Shown: piece by piece, positions 1 through 4,568 of the stretch
Position numbering within the stretch: position 1 is the stretch's first letter
How the letters are laid out: every line of letters begins with the position of its first letter
Source: Candidatus Aenigmatarchaeota archaeon
GTDB taxonomy: Archaea > EX4484-52 > GLR71
Reading direction: 5' to 3'
NCBI GenBank assembly: GCA_023134675.1
Contig: JAGLUQ010000071.1
Coordinates: 1 to 5,612, forward strand
Length of the DNA: 5,612 nt
The notes under the pieces: model-generated
What the model was told of the DNA's origin: nothing
The model's input: only the letters and a program-made list of their open reading frames with translations
Databases searched by the model: none
Made by a program: the position numbers and the translations under genes

Positions 1-3
1 CCT

Positions 4-330
4 ATGAGTTATGTACCAATTTTATATGCAATACTTGGTATCTCCCTTATTGCTTCAGTTTATGTTTCTCGTAAAAAACCAGAATTATTGCGGAATAAAA
101 AGATAATTATAAGTTTAATTATTTTTTTCATAATTAGTGCAATTGGCTGGATAAGTGCAATTCCTCAAATTACCGGTTGTGAGCCTTACAGATGCGGTGA
201 AGATTTTACTTGCGCCAAACCGACAGATTTAGGTTTAAAAATAACAACCGGTGAATGCACTCCTGAATTTTCTGAAGAGATAGATTTTTCCTGTGTAAAA
301 GAAAATAATATTTGTGTTAAGATTCAATGA
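4..330 (+). CDS. Small two-helix membrane protein with a six-cysteine tail (hypothetical)
   Basis: I do not recognise a family. The 108-residue product has hydrophobic helices at about residues 3-21 and 34-57, joined by a strongly basic loop (residues 23-33, RKK and RNKK). By the positive-inside rule the loop is cytoplasmic, so the C-terminal tail (58-108) should face outward. That tail has six cysteines (59, 64, 70, 85, 97, 104), an even number that would suit three disulphides or a metal site; this is inference. It is the only plus-strand gene and converges on the HEPN gene with 24 bp between the stop codons. The ATG lies 3 bases from the window edge, so its ribosome site and promoter are not visible and a start further upstream cannot be ruled out. 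The stop is TGA at 328-330. Confidence 0.72.
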   Translation: MSYVPILYAILGISLIASVYVSRKKPELLRNKKIIISLIIFFIISAIGWISAIPQITGCEPYRCGEDFTCAKPTDLGLKITTGECTPEFSEEIDFSCVKENNICVKIQ

Positions 331-334
331 AATA

Positions 335-353
335 ATAAACCTGCTCAGTTTAT
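335..353. terminator. Hairpin between convergent genes, possible bidirectional terminator
   Basis: A perfect 6-bp inverted repeat (ATAAAC at 335-340, GTTTAT at 348-353) with a 7-nt loop fills most of the 24-bp gap between the two convergent stop codons. Neither strand has a long U tract directly after it, so termination is only suggested by position. The nearest T5 run on the plus strand is at about 383-388, inside the HEPN gene. Confidence 0.3.
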
Positions 354-354
354 C

Positions 355-807
355 TCAAAGAAGACTTCTGATATCTTCAATCTCTTTTTGTTCAAGCACA
401 ACATTTTTGCACTTGACAAGGAATGCGGGTGTTCTCTTCATAATAAACTCGTAGTTCTGGTTTGGCACTTTTCGGTTAACATAATACTGCGAATCTATTC
501 TAGCAGAAAAAGCTTTATCAATTAACTCAAAATCTTCAGTAGAAAAGTGCCCTTTTAAAAATCTTTTTGTAAATTCGATAGTGCATGAATGAATCTCGCA
601 TTTTATTCCTATTTTCATAAGCAAAGAATAGATTCCATGATAAATAGTATAATATGCAGTAGTCAATTGCCAGTCTCTGCTTTTTGAAGTTCTTAATGTG
701 TCTAAAGCTTCCTCTGCTTTTATTAGATAAGCATCTCTAAGATTATCGTTTGGTTCAACAAGCTCAATACCTTTCTTTTGCTGCATACACCATTTTATCT
801 GGTCCAT
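355..807 (-). CDS. HEPN-domain protein, partner of the adjacent MNT nucleotidyltransferase
   Basis: The 150-residue all-helical product resembles archaeal HEPN-domain (PF05168-type) proteins. It has an acidic/aliphatic N-terminal helix with AEEALDTLR (31-39), the core helix DWQLTTAYYTIYHGIYSLLMKIG (45-67), then EIHSCTI (71-77), and a second helix with the typical ARIDSQYYV signature (102-110). HEPN proteins are helical bundles; many are RNases or toxins and are paired with MNT nucleotidyltransferases that neutralise them, in some cases by AMPylation. The gene overlaps the end of the MNT gene by 13 bp, and its ATG (805-807) is preceded by a strong ribosome site, GGAGGG, 7 nt upstream, so the two are translated from one message. 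The classical catalytic Rx4-6H motif is not in its usual late position; the only match is R82-FLKG-H87 in the middle. Whether this is an active RNase, an inhibited toxin or a substrate-binding subunit cannot be told from sequence. Confidence 0.83.
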   Translation of the reverse strand: MDQIKWCMQQKKGIELVEPNDNLRDAYLIKAEEALDTLRTSKSRDWQLTTAYYTIYHGIYSLLMKIGIKCEIHSCTIEFTKRFLKGHFSTEDFELIDKAFSARIDSQYYVNRKVPNQNYEFIMKRTPAFLVKCKNVVLEQKEIEDIRSLL

Positions 808-1382
808 TTCGCAACCCTCCTGACAAATCCTTCTGCATCTTTTATTAAAATATGATTCCCTATAATCTCTTTTAACAGAATATCATCATATATTTCTTTC
901 TCAAAAATTTTCATAGGATAACTCTTTATATTTATATCAATTCCGTACTTCTTACCAATATCCTTGATCTTGGCTTCATCAAACTTTCCTACAATAAACA
1001 TATCAAGGTCAGAATCGTCTTTTTGTATTCCTTTAGCATAACTGCCAAAGATTAAAACTATTCCTTGCATGCATTCATCTGCTTTTTCAAGCACTTCTTT
1101 GATTAAATGATTATCTTCCAGAAACTGTATTTTCTTATACTGTTCTGTTAAAAGAAGGAATTCTCTTGAAAGAGTTGATTTTCTTATAGCATAAATCTTA
1201 ATCTTACCTTTGGTCTGTGATTCTAGAACCCCTTCCTTTTCAAGCTTAGCCAACGTTACAAAAGCGGTTCTTGAGCTCACATCAAGAAGCTTTTCAACTT
1301 CCCGGATATAATACTCTTTATCATAGCCTTTTGTGAACAGGCTTAGAATCTTCAGATCAGTATTGTTTACTTTAGTAACCAT
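795..1382 (-). CDS. Winged-helix fused to MNT-type nucleotidyltransferase (antitoxin-like)
   Basis: With the start chosen here the product is 195 residues. Residues 5-68 form a winged-helix DNA-binding domain (LKILSLFTKG, then YYIREVEKLLDVSSRTAFVTLAKLEKEGVL as recognition region, then a basic wing KGKIKIY). Residues about 90-190 form a minimal nucleotidyltransferase: G113-S114, ten residues, D125-x-D127 is an exact GSx10DxD, and D149 in GIDINIK suits the third metal-binding acid. It therefore keeps all active-site residues. MNT proteins transfer NMP, usually AMP, to a partner; here the partner is presumably the downstream HEPN protein. The frame is open up to 1490, but the extra 36 residues are Phe/Ile/Lys-rich and unlike the family, and a TATA box sits 26.5 bp before the ATG at 1380-1382, so a leaderless start there is preferred. 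The fused wHTH suggests autoregulation. Confidence 0.88.
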   Translation of the reverse strand: MVTKVNNTDLKILSLFTKGYDKEYYIREVEKLLDVSSRTAFVTLAKLEKEGVLESQTKGKIKIYAIRKSTLSREFLLLTEQYKKIQFLEDNHLIKEVLEKADECMQGIVLIFGSYAKGIQKDDSDLDMFIVGKFDEAKIKDIGKKYGIDINIKSYPMKIFEKEIYDDILLKEIIGNHILIKDAEGFVRRVAKWTR

Positions 1383-1395
1383 ATGAATATAAAAG

Positions 1396-1408
1396 TAAAC
1401 AAAGTTTA
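1396..1408. promoter_or_regulatory. Inverted repeat overlapping the MNT-HEPN TATA box, candidate operator
   Basis: TAAAC-aaa-GTTTA is a perfect 5-bp inverted repeat with a 3-bp spacer. It overlaps half of the TATA box and the region up to the expected start site, a place where a bound repressor would block TBP. The wHTH of the MNT protein is the obvious candidate to bind it. In such AT-rich DNA a 5-bp arm can arise by chance. Confidence 0.35.
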
Positions 1409-1412
1409 TAAA
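1405..1412 (-). promoter_or_regulatory. TATA box of the MNT-HEPN operon (leaderless transcript)
   Basis: TTTATAAA is centred 26.5 bp upstream of the A of the MNT start codon, the spacing expected when transcription begins at the ATG. The bases before it (CAAAACA on the minus strand) suit an archaeal BRE. There is no Shine-Dalgarno sequence before this ATG, consistent with a leaderless message. Confidence 0.75.
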
Positions 1413-1433
1413 TGTTTTGATTTTTAGGCTCTG

Positions 1434-1466
1434 TAGAAACCTTGTTTCTATTTTAAAAAAGAAACA
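1434..1466. repeat. Three AGAAAC half-sites forming two overlapping palindromes
   Basis: AGAAAC occurs at 1435-1440 and 1460-1465 and inverted (GTTTCT) at 1444-1449. The first pair makes TAGAAAC-ctt-GTTTCTA (1434-1450), a perfect 7-bp inverted repeat. The second makes a 24-bp palindrome at 1443-1466 with one mismatched pair (1450/1459). The middle half-site belongs to both. Positions are 22-54 bp upstream of the MNT TATA box and 45-77 bp after the stop of the DUF4405-like gene. It may be a protein-binding array for the MNT promoter, or an RNA structure at the 3' end of the upstream operon; the run CTTTTTT on the minus strand (1455-1461) would also act as an archaeal terminator. Confidence 0.5.
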
Positions 1467-1510
1467 TTTCACACTTCTTATAACAAGCACTTAACAGTCC
1501 CATACTCCCT

Positions 1511-1777
1511 CTACTTTTTCTCACCATTAAAAACCTTTTTCGTGGCGCAGACAATCCATTTCCAATGCAAAACCAGATGAACCATGATAAGCAGGCCCAT
1601 GATAAGACCGCTCCAGTCATGCAGCACTGATATGTTTTTTACATGTAACACCTTATAGGCTGACACACCAATTATCTTTACCAGTCCCGGCCATTTGATC
1701 AGCCCTGTAAAAAAACAGATAAAAAAGGATATCGCTAATCCGACGTCAATCCAGAAGTTCAGTTTCATTCTGTCCAT
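1511..1777 (-). CDS. DUF4405-like two-helix membrane protein, possible b-type haem protein
   Basis: The 88-residue product starts KLNFWIDVGLAISFFICFFTGLIKWP (5-30, first membrane helix) and has a second helix at about 54-76, GLIMGLLIMVHLVLHWKW. The NFWIDVGL opening, the TGL after helix one, the LHDWSGL motif (52-58) and the HLVLHWKW ending match the DUF4405 (PF14358) pattern. Histidines 45, 53, 67 and 71 are placed near the membrane faces as in cytochrome b561-like haem proteins; haem binding is inferred, not shown. The last ten residues are basic and would be cytoplasmic. The start ATG (1775-1777) has GAGGG 6 nt upstream; an ATG three codons later lacks a good site. It follows the His-rich lipoprotein gene by 22 bp and is probably cotranscribed with it. 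Confidence 0.75.
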   Translation of the reverse strand: MDRMKLNFWIDVGLAISFFICFFTGLIKWPGLVKIIGVSAYKVLHVKNISVLHDWSGLIMGLLIMVHLVLHWKWIVCATKKVFNGEKK

Positions 1778-1799
1778 CTCAATCCCTCATCACTGAATT

Positions 1800-2114
1800 C
1801 TAGCTTCCTGCCTTGATCTCTTCTGCCATATCTTTTATTTGTGCAGGTGAAAATGCATACTCATCTCGCATATCTTCAAGAACAGTATCTACAGTATAGT
1901 TTCCTTTAAAGTCAAACTCAGTAATTATCCTGGACAAAAGAATCTCTGCATCAATTTCCCAGAGGTCAGCTACTTCCTGAACAGTCAAAATCTTCATTTC
2001 TGACCCTTCAATCTCCACTGAATGTTCATGTTCATCATCATGCTCATGATCAGAAACACAACCGCTAAGTGCAACTAAAAGCACCAGGCCAATTAACAAA
2101 AATATTTTTTTCAT
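1800..2114 (-). CDS. Lipoprotein with His/Asp/Glu metal-binding cluster
   Basis: The 104-residue product begins with a lipoprotein signal: MKK, a hydrophobic stretch (5-16) and the lipobox LSGC with C19 as the modified cysteine. Directly after it comes HEHDDEHEH (23-31), a flexible cluster able to hold a metal ion. Residues 42-102 form a small helical domain, ILTVQEVADLWEID...VDTVLEDMRDEYAFSPAQIKDMAEEI; its EVAD, then D-x-x-L and Y-x-F-S/x-x-x-I layout resembles a short helical domain that I recall in other DUF4405 and polyferredoxin-type proteins, so the pairing with the next gene is likely functional. The ATG has AGAGGT 7 nt upstream. A role in delivering a metal or haem to, or passing electrons with, the membrane partner is inference. 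Confidence 0.72.
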   Translation of the reverse strand: MKKIFLLIGLVLLVALSGCVSDHEHDDEHEHSVEIEGSEMKILTVQEVADLWEIDAEILLSRIITEFDFKGNYTVDTVLEDMRDEYAFSPAQIKDMAEEIKAGS

Positions 2115-2130
2115 ATTTTAACCTCTAAAT

Positions 2131-2171
2131 GTAAAAAATAAAAAAAGTTAGGTAAATTATATTTTACCTAA
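2131..2171 (-). terminator. Intrinsic-type terminator after the secreted-protein gene
   Basis: On the minus strand TTAGGTAAA (2171-2163) and TTTACCTAA (2156-2148) form a perfect 9-bp stem around a 6-nt loop, followed by C and seven T (2146-2140), then ATTTTTT. The upstream gene's TAA stop (2164-2166) lies inside the first arm. This is hairpin plus U tract, as in a bacterial intrinsic terminator; in archaea the U tract alone is often enough. Confidence 0.72.
2155..2163 (-). promoter_or_regulatory. Possible TATA box of the lipoprotein-DUF4405 operon in the terminator loop
   Basis: The loop and inner stem read AAATATAAT on the minus strand. Its centre is about 45 bp before the lipoprotein ATG, which would give a leader of roughly 18 nt containing the AGAGGT ribosome site. 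The AT-rich context makes such matches easy, so this is tentative. Confidence 0.35.
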
Positions 2172-2619
2172 AAAAGACAAAACTATCTCCTGTAAACTCC
2201 ATAGTACCGGATGAGCCGCCACGAATTGGCTCATGTGTACAAGAACCGCTGACAGTTACAGCAACATCACCCTTAAGATTATTCGCAATTGCATATTGCT
2301 GTATCTCTGCCTTATCAAAATATACCTGGACTAGACCTGTTCGTGTCACACGAGCACTTATTGCCTCAGCAGCAACTTCACCCTCAATCATAAATTGTAT
2401 ATCCGCATCAGTTATCTTCATTCCTCTCAAATTACGGCCTAAAGTCACCATAACATCATTATCTGCATTACTTTCACTATTAGCATTCAGGCTAATCGTA
2501 CTGGGATCAATCCATATATTTATTTCATCAACAGTAGCCGTCACTAAACTGCCAAGCATACCTGCAACCAAAAAAACACTGCATATTGCCAAAGCCCATT
2601 TTCTCATATCTTTATCCAT
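2164..2619 (-). CDS. Secreted beta-rich protein of unknown function
   Basis: With this start the product is 151 residues: a short basic n-region (MDKDMRKW), a hydrophobic signal segment (9-28) with likely cleavage near VTA/TVDE, and a mature domain that looks like a single beta sandwich. The pattern IDPSTISLN (37-45), then DADIQFMI, then LVQVYFDKAEI (96-106), then GDVAVTVSGS (117-126) and GTMEFTGDSFVFF (138-150) resembles the repeat seen in many secreted proteins that ends in V-T-G ... F-x-G-x-D; no enzyme motif is visible. There is one cysteine in the signal and one at 127. The start is ATG 2617-2619, preceded by GGTGAT (2624-2629), a good complement to the archaeal 16S tail, though only 4 nt away. 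An ATG at 2638-2640 (158 residues), leaderless from the TATA box at 2661-2668, is the alternative; the open frame continues to 2685. Confidence 0.7.
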   Translation of the reverse strand: MDKDMRKWALAICSVFLVAGMLGSLVTATVDEINIWIDPSTISLNANSESNADNDVMVTLGRNLRGMKITDADIQFMIEGEVAAEAISARVTRTGLVQVYFDKAEIQQYAIANNLKGDVAVTVSGSCTHEPIRGGSSGTMEFTGDSFVFFR

Positions 2620-2660
2620 TATTATCACCGCAAGTTTCATTAACATCCAATACGTTATAT

Positions 2661-2668
2661 GTATATAA
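2661..2668 (-). promoter_or_regulatory. TATA box of the secreted-protein gene
   Basis: TTATATAC on the minus strand is centred about 24.5 bp from the ATG at 2640 and 45 bp from the preferred ATG at 2619. In the second case the leader is near 18 nt and carries GGTGAT. Confidence 0.5.
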
Positions 2669-2672
2669 TAGT

Positions 2673-2703
2673 TGAAACTATACATATAGTTTACTGAAAC
2701 TAT
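2673..2703. promoter_or_regulatory. Palindrome plus direct repeat upstream of the TATA box, candidate regulator site
   Basis: AAACTATA-ca-TATAGTTT (2675-2692) has 8-bp perfect arms around two bases. TGAAACTAT occurs at 2673-2681 and again at 2695-2703, exactly 22 bp apart, about two helical turns. The array lies immediately upstream of the TATA box of the secreted-protein gene, a usual position for an archaeal activator or BRE-overlapping regulator. Confidence 0.5.
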
Positions 2704-2721
2704 GAAAATGACAAATTCATC

Positions 2722-2740
2722 AAAAAACAGTCAAGAAAAA
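2722..2740 (-). terminator. Oligo-U terminator region after taw3
   Basis: Downstream of the taw3 TGA (2752-2754) the minus strand has TTTTT (2740-2736) and TTTTTT (2727-2722) without a clear stem, the usual form of archaeal terminators. Confidence 0.45.
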
Positions 2741-2751
2741 TAAGACAGGAA

Positions 2752-3309
2752 TCAAACTATTTTCTCAAGCATCTTCAGCTTCTCAAGATTCCCTTCCATC
2801 TTCATATTCGCCAACCCGACAAGAAACTCAAGATATTCTGAAGACACAAATACCTCACCTGACGAACCGGCAGGAACAGAAAACCCGGAAGTCCCGTGCA
2901 CCTCAACCATTATCTTTCCTTTAAGCTGATATACCCCGCTCCGTTTAAACCCGCCCCGATACACTGTCTCAAGAAACCTGGAAGCAGAATCAATATCTTT
3001 ACAACACACATGCAATATCATAGGCTCAAACTTGAACCACAGAACACCGCCCTCATATCGTCCTATAGCATCTTTCACATCAGAGACAACAACAGCATCA
3101 TGCCACTTGCCCAAAAAGGAAAAAGACGACTTCTTGTTCAAAACATCAGCCTGTGCAACAACAATCCGTCCCGAGCAGCTGCTTGTAGTGTAATAAGAAT
3201 CAGATTCATTGATTGCATCGACAAGATTAGAGACTAAAGCATCAGCCTCGCCCTTATCCCTTGCCTTAAGAAGCTTAGATAAAGCTATATCCTTATCTTT
3301 CTCAAACAT
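2752..3309 (-). CDS. taw3: tRNA-Phe wybutosine-pathway methyltransferase Taw3 (TYW3 family)
   Basis: The 185-residue product is an archaeal Taw3. It opens with the family's MFEKDK helix, followed by the diagnostic YYTTSSCSGRIVV (39-51), KWH (68-70), LWFKFEPMILHVCCKD (90-105), GFKRSG (120-125) and EVHGT (136-140), and ends with a helical NMKMEGNLEKLKMLEKI. Family members use S-adenosylmethionine to N4-methylate the tricyclic base made from G37 of tRNA-Phe (yW-86 to yW-72 in eukaryotes; imG-type bases in archaea), which stabilises codon reading. All hallmark residues appear intact. The frame is open to 3360, but homologues start at MFEKDK, and the ATG at 3307-3309 is preceded by GGAATGATC, close to the archaeal GGAGGTGATC. 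That leaves 7 bp after the MazG-like stop, so the two are cotranscribed. No other wybutosine genes are in the window. Confidence 0.94.
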   Translation of the reverse strand: MFEKDKDIALSKLLKARDKGEADALVSNLVDAINESDSYYTTSSCSGRIVVAQADVLNKKSSFSFLGKWHDAVVVSDVKDAIGRYEGGVLWFKFEPMILHVCCKDIDSASRFLETVYRGGFKRSGVYQLKGKIMVEVHGTSGFSVPAGSSGEVFVSSEYLEFLVGLANMKMEGNLEKLKMLEKIV

Positions 3310-3316
3310 AAGAAGA

Positions 3317-3676
3317 TCATTCCTTCTTAAGGTCAATGCCGCCCGCAAGCTTATTTCCATGATTTCCTTTTGTCATCTCAACCGGAAACCTCTGCTCATA
3401 CTCTTCCATGACTTCATCAATAGCTTCCTTGGAATTCACATTGCAAAGATAAGAGACCTTCATTATCAGGTACATCATGTCGCCGATGAAGTTCTTTACC
3501 TCTCCGTAATTCTCAGCAATAAGCCTCTGCTGCGTCGGCACATCTACCCACTTGATAATGTTCCAGAACTCGCCAATCTCCTCGTTCATGTTAAGCAACA
3601 AGTCTTTGATAGATGAAGGAGTGCTCCAATCACGCGCGTCATTAAACTTCTTTATTGTCTCTTGCGTTTCTTCCAT
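3317..3676 (-). CDS. MazG-like nucleotide pyrophosphohydrolase
   Basis: The 119-residue all-alpha product fits the single-domain MazG-like/dCTPase group. Helix one has FNDARDW (11-17), then the metal-binding NEEIGEF (31-37; E32, E33, E36), then the second acidic motif ENYGEVKNFIGDMMYL (55-70; E59 and D66), and the tail RFPVEMTKGNHGNKLAGGID (96-115) with Lys/Asn typical for nucleotide binding. Such enzymes cut non-canonical or surplus (d)NTPs to the monophosphate and pyrophosphate as house cleaning; the substrate here is unknown. E32/E33/E36 and D66 are all present, so it should be active. The ATG (3674-3676) has no ribosome site and has a TATA box 24-25 bp upstream, so the message is probably leaderless. 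It is the first gene of a two-gene unit with taw3. Confidence 0.85.
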   Translation of the reverse strand: MEETQETIKKFNDARDWSTPSSIKDLLLNMNEEIGEFWNIIKWVDVPTQQRLIAENYGEVKNFIGDMMYLIMKVSYLCNVNSKEAIDEVMEEYEQRFPVEMTKGNHGNKLAGGIDLKKE

Positions 3677-3696
3677 TATAAAAATAGAAATCTTAA

Positions 3697-3704
3697 TTAT
3701 TTAA
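3697..3704 (-). promoter_or_regulatory. TATA box of the MazG-like/taw3 operon
   Basis: TTAAATAA on the minus strand is centred 24-25 bp before the MazG-like ATG, preceded by AAAACCC as a possible BRE. It begins only 32 bp after the stop of the upstream gene, so some read-through from that unit is also possible. Confidence 0.6.
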
Positions 3705-3736
3705 GGGTTTTGTTTTGAAATATAACTTTTATTTTT

Positions 3737-4558
3737 CTATAATTCTCCAAGTTTTTCCTTGATGTCCAAATAAGTGCTGAAAGTTCTGTCATAAAATTCG
3801 TCTAAATTATTAGGAGGTACTTGTATGGAATGTATATGATCTTTTAAATCATAGAATTCTTCCACAATTCTTTTGTCTATAATCTTATCAAAAGCATTTT
3901 TATAGTTGATTAAAGTTCTTTCATCTTCCGGCCACCCAGCCTTATTTTTTTTGTAAGAAAGTGGCAGTGTTGTAGTAAAGGCAAAATTATGCCAGGCATC
4001 GATAATATGACGTGCTTCGTTCCCATGCACCATCAATTCTATTTCCATATTTCTCTTCCTTTCTTCAAGAATCTTATTTTGCAACCCCCGATACTGTATC
4101 ATTATTTCATCAGCAAGATATTCTCCAATATTTCCTCCTATTCTCTGGAAAATAATAAGGTCTTCAATTTCAGGGTAATATGTATCTGCCCAGTTTTCTG
4201 AAGATTCTTTAATCTTCTCATCCCATCCTAACTCTTCAGCTTTCAGATGCGCAAACTCTTCTGCAAAAGTATCGTCAGTATATTCCCTTAGATCCTGATT
4301 AAGTGTAATAGCTTCCTTTTCTATTAATTCTGGGCATAGTATTATGCAGGATTTTCCGTTCCCTAAAACATTAACTCTTGCAGGAAACTGATAAGCAGGT
4401 CTCAAATAAACGTCTTTGACATAAAGATGCTCTCCGCCGGGAGGTAGCACGCTCTTTAAAACAATTTTTAGCTCGTCTTTTGACACTGTTTTAAGGTTAT
4501 AATCAATTTCAATATCAAATACATTTTCATACTCTGCCTTTTTTGCACCAATATCCAT
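3737..4558 (-). CDS. Zincin-like protein with altered HExxH (hypothetical)
   Basis: I cannot assign a family with confidence. The 273-residue product has a beta-rich first third (residues 1-75, ending CIILCPELIEKE at 71-82) that leads into a helix DDTFAEEFAHLKAEELGW (95-112). Strand, then helix with E-F-A-H, then a later E/D motif GEYLADEIMIQ (145-155; E146, D150, E151) is the layout of small gluzincins, but the first His of HExxH is Glu (E100-E101-F-A-H104). The rest is helical and charged, with a coiled-coil-like stretch LQNKILEERKRNMEIELM (159-176). No signal or membrane helix is seen, so it is cytoplasmic. The start at ATG 4556-4558 is 10 bp after the upstream stop with a G-rich run (GGGGCGGG) before it; a TTG at 4580-4582 is the longer alternative. 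Cotranscribed with the preceding gene. Confidence 0.8.
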   Translation of the reverse strand: MDIGAKKAEYENVFDIEIDYNLKTVSKDELKIVLKSVLPPGGEHLYVKDVYLRPAYQFPARVNVLGNGKSCIILCPELIEKEAITLNQDLREYTDDTFAEEFAHLKAEELGWDEKIKESSENWADTYYPEIEDLIIFQRIGGNIGEYLADEIMIQYRGLQNKILEERKRNMEIELMVHGNEARHIIDAWHNFAFTTTLPLSYKKNKAGWPEDERTLINYKNAFDKIIDKRIVEEFYDLKDHIHSIQVPPNNLDEFYDRTFSTYLDIKEKLGEL

Positions 4559-4568
4559 TTTCCCGCCC

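Noticed and set aside
546..562. R82-FLKG-H87 as the catalytic Rx4-6H motif of HEPN
   Set aside because: The spacing fits but it sits mid-protein before the second core helix, not in the usual late helix, so it may be chance.
1383..1490. N-terminal extension of the MNT gene by 36 codons
   Set aside because: The extension is Phe/Ile/Lys-rich, unlike the family, and covers the TATA box and the palindromes; the ATG at 1380-1382 has ideal promoter spacing.
3310..3360. Longer Taw3 start at 3360 overlapping the MazG-like gene
   Set aside because: Taw3 homologues begin at MFEKDK, and a ribosome site lies just before the ATG at 3309.
2896..3616. Plus-strand open frames at 2896-3237 and 3209-3616
   Set aside because: They are antisense to Taw3 and the MazG-like gene, overlap each other, and have no protein-like features.
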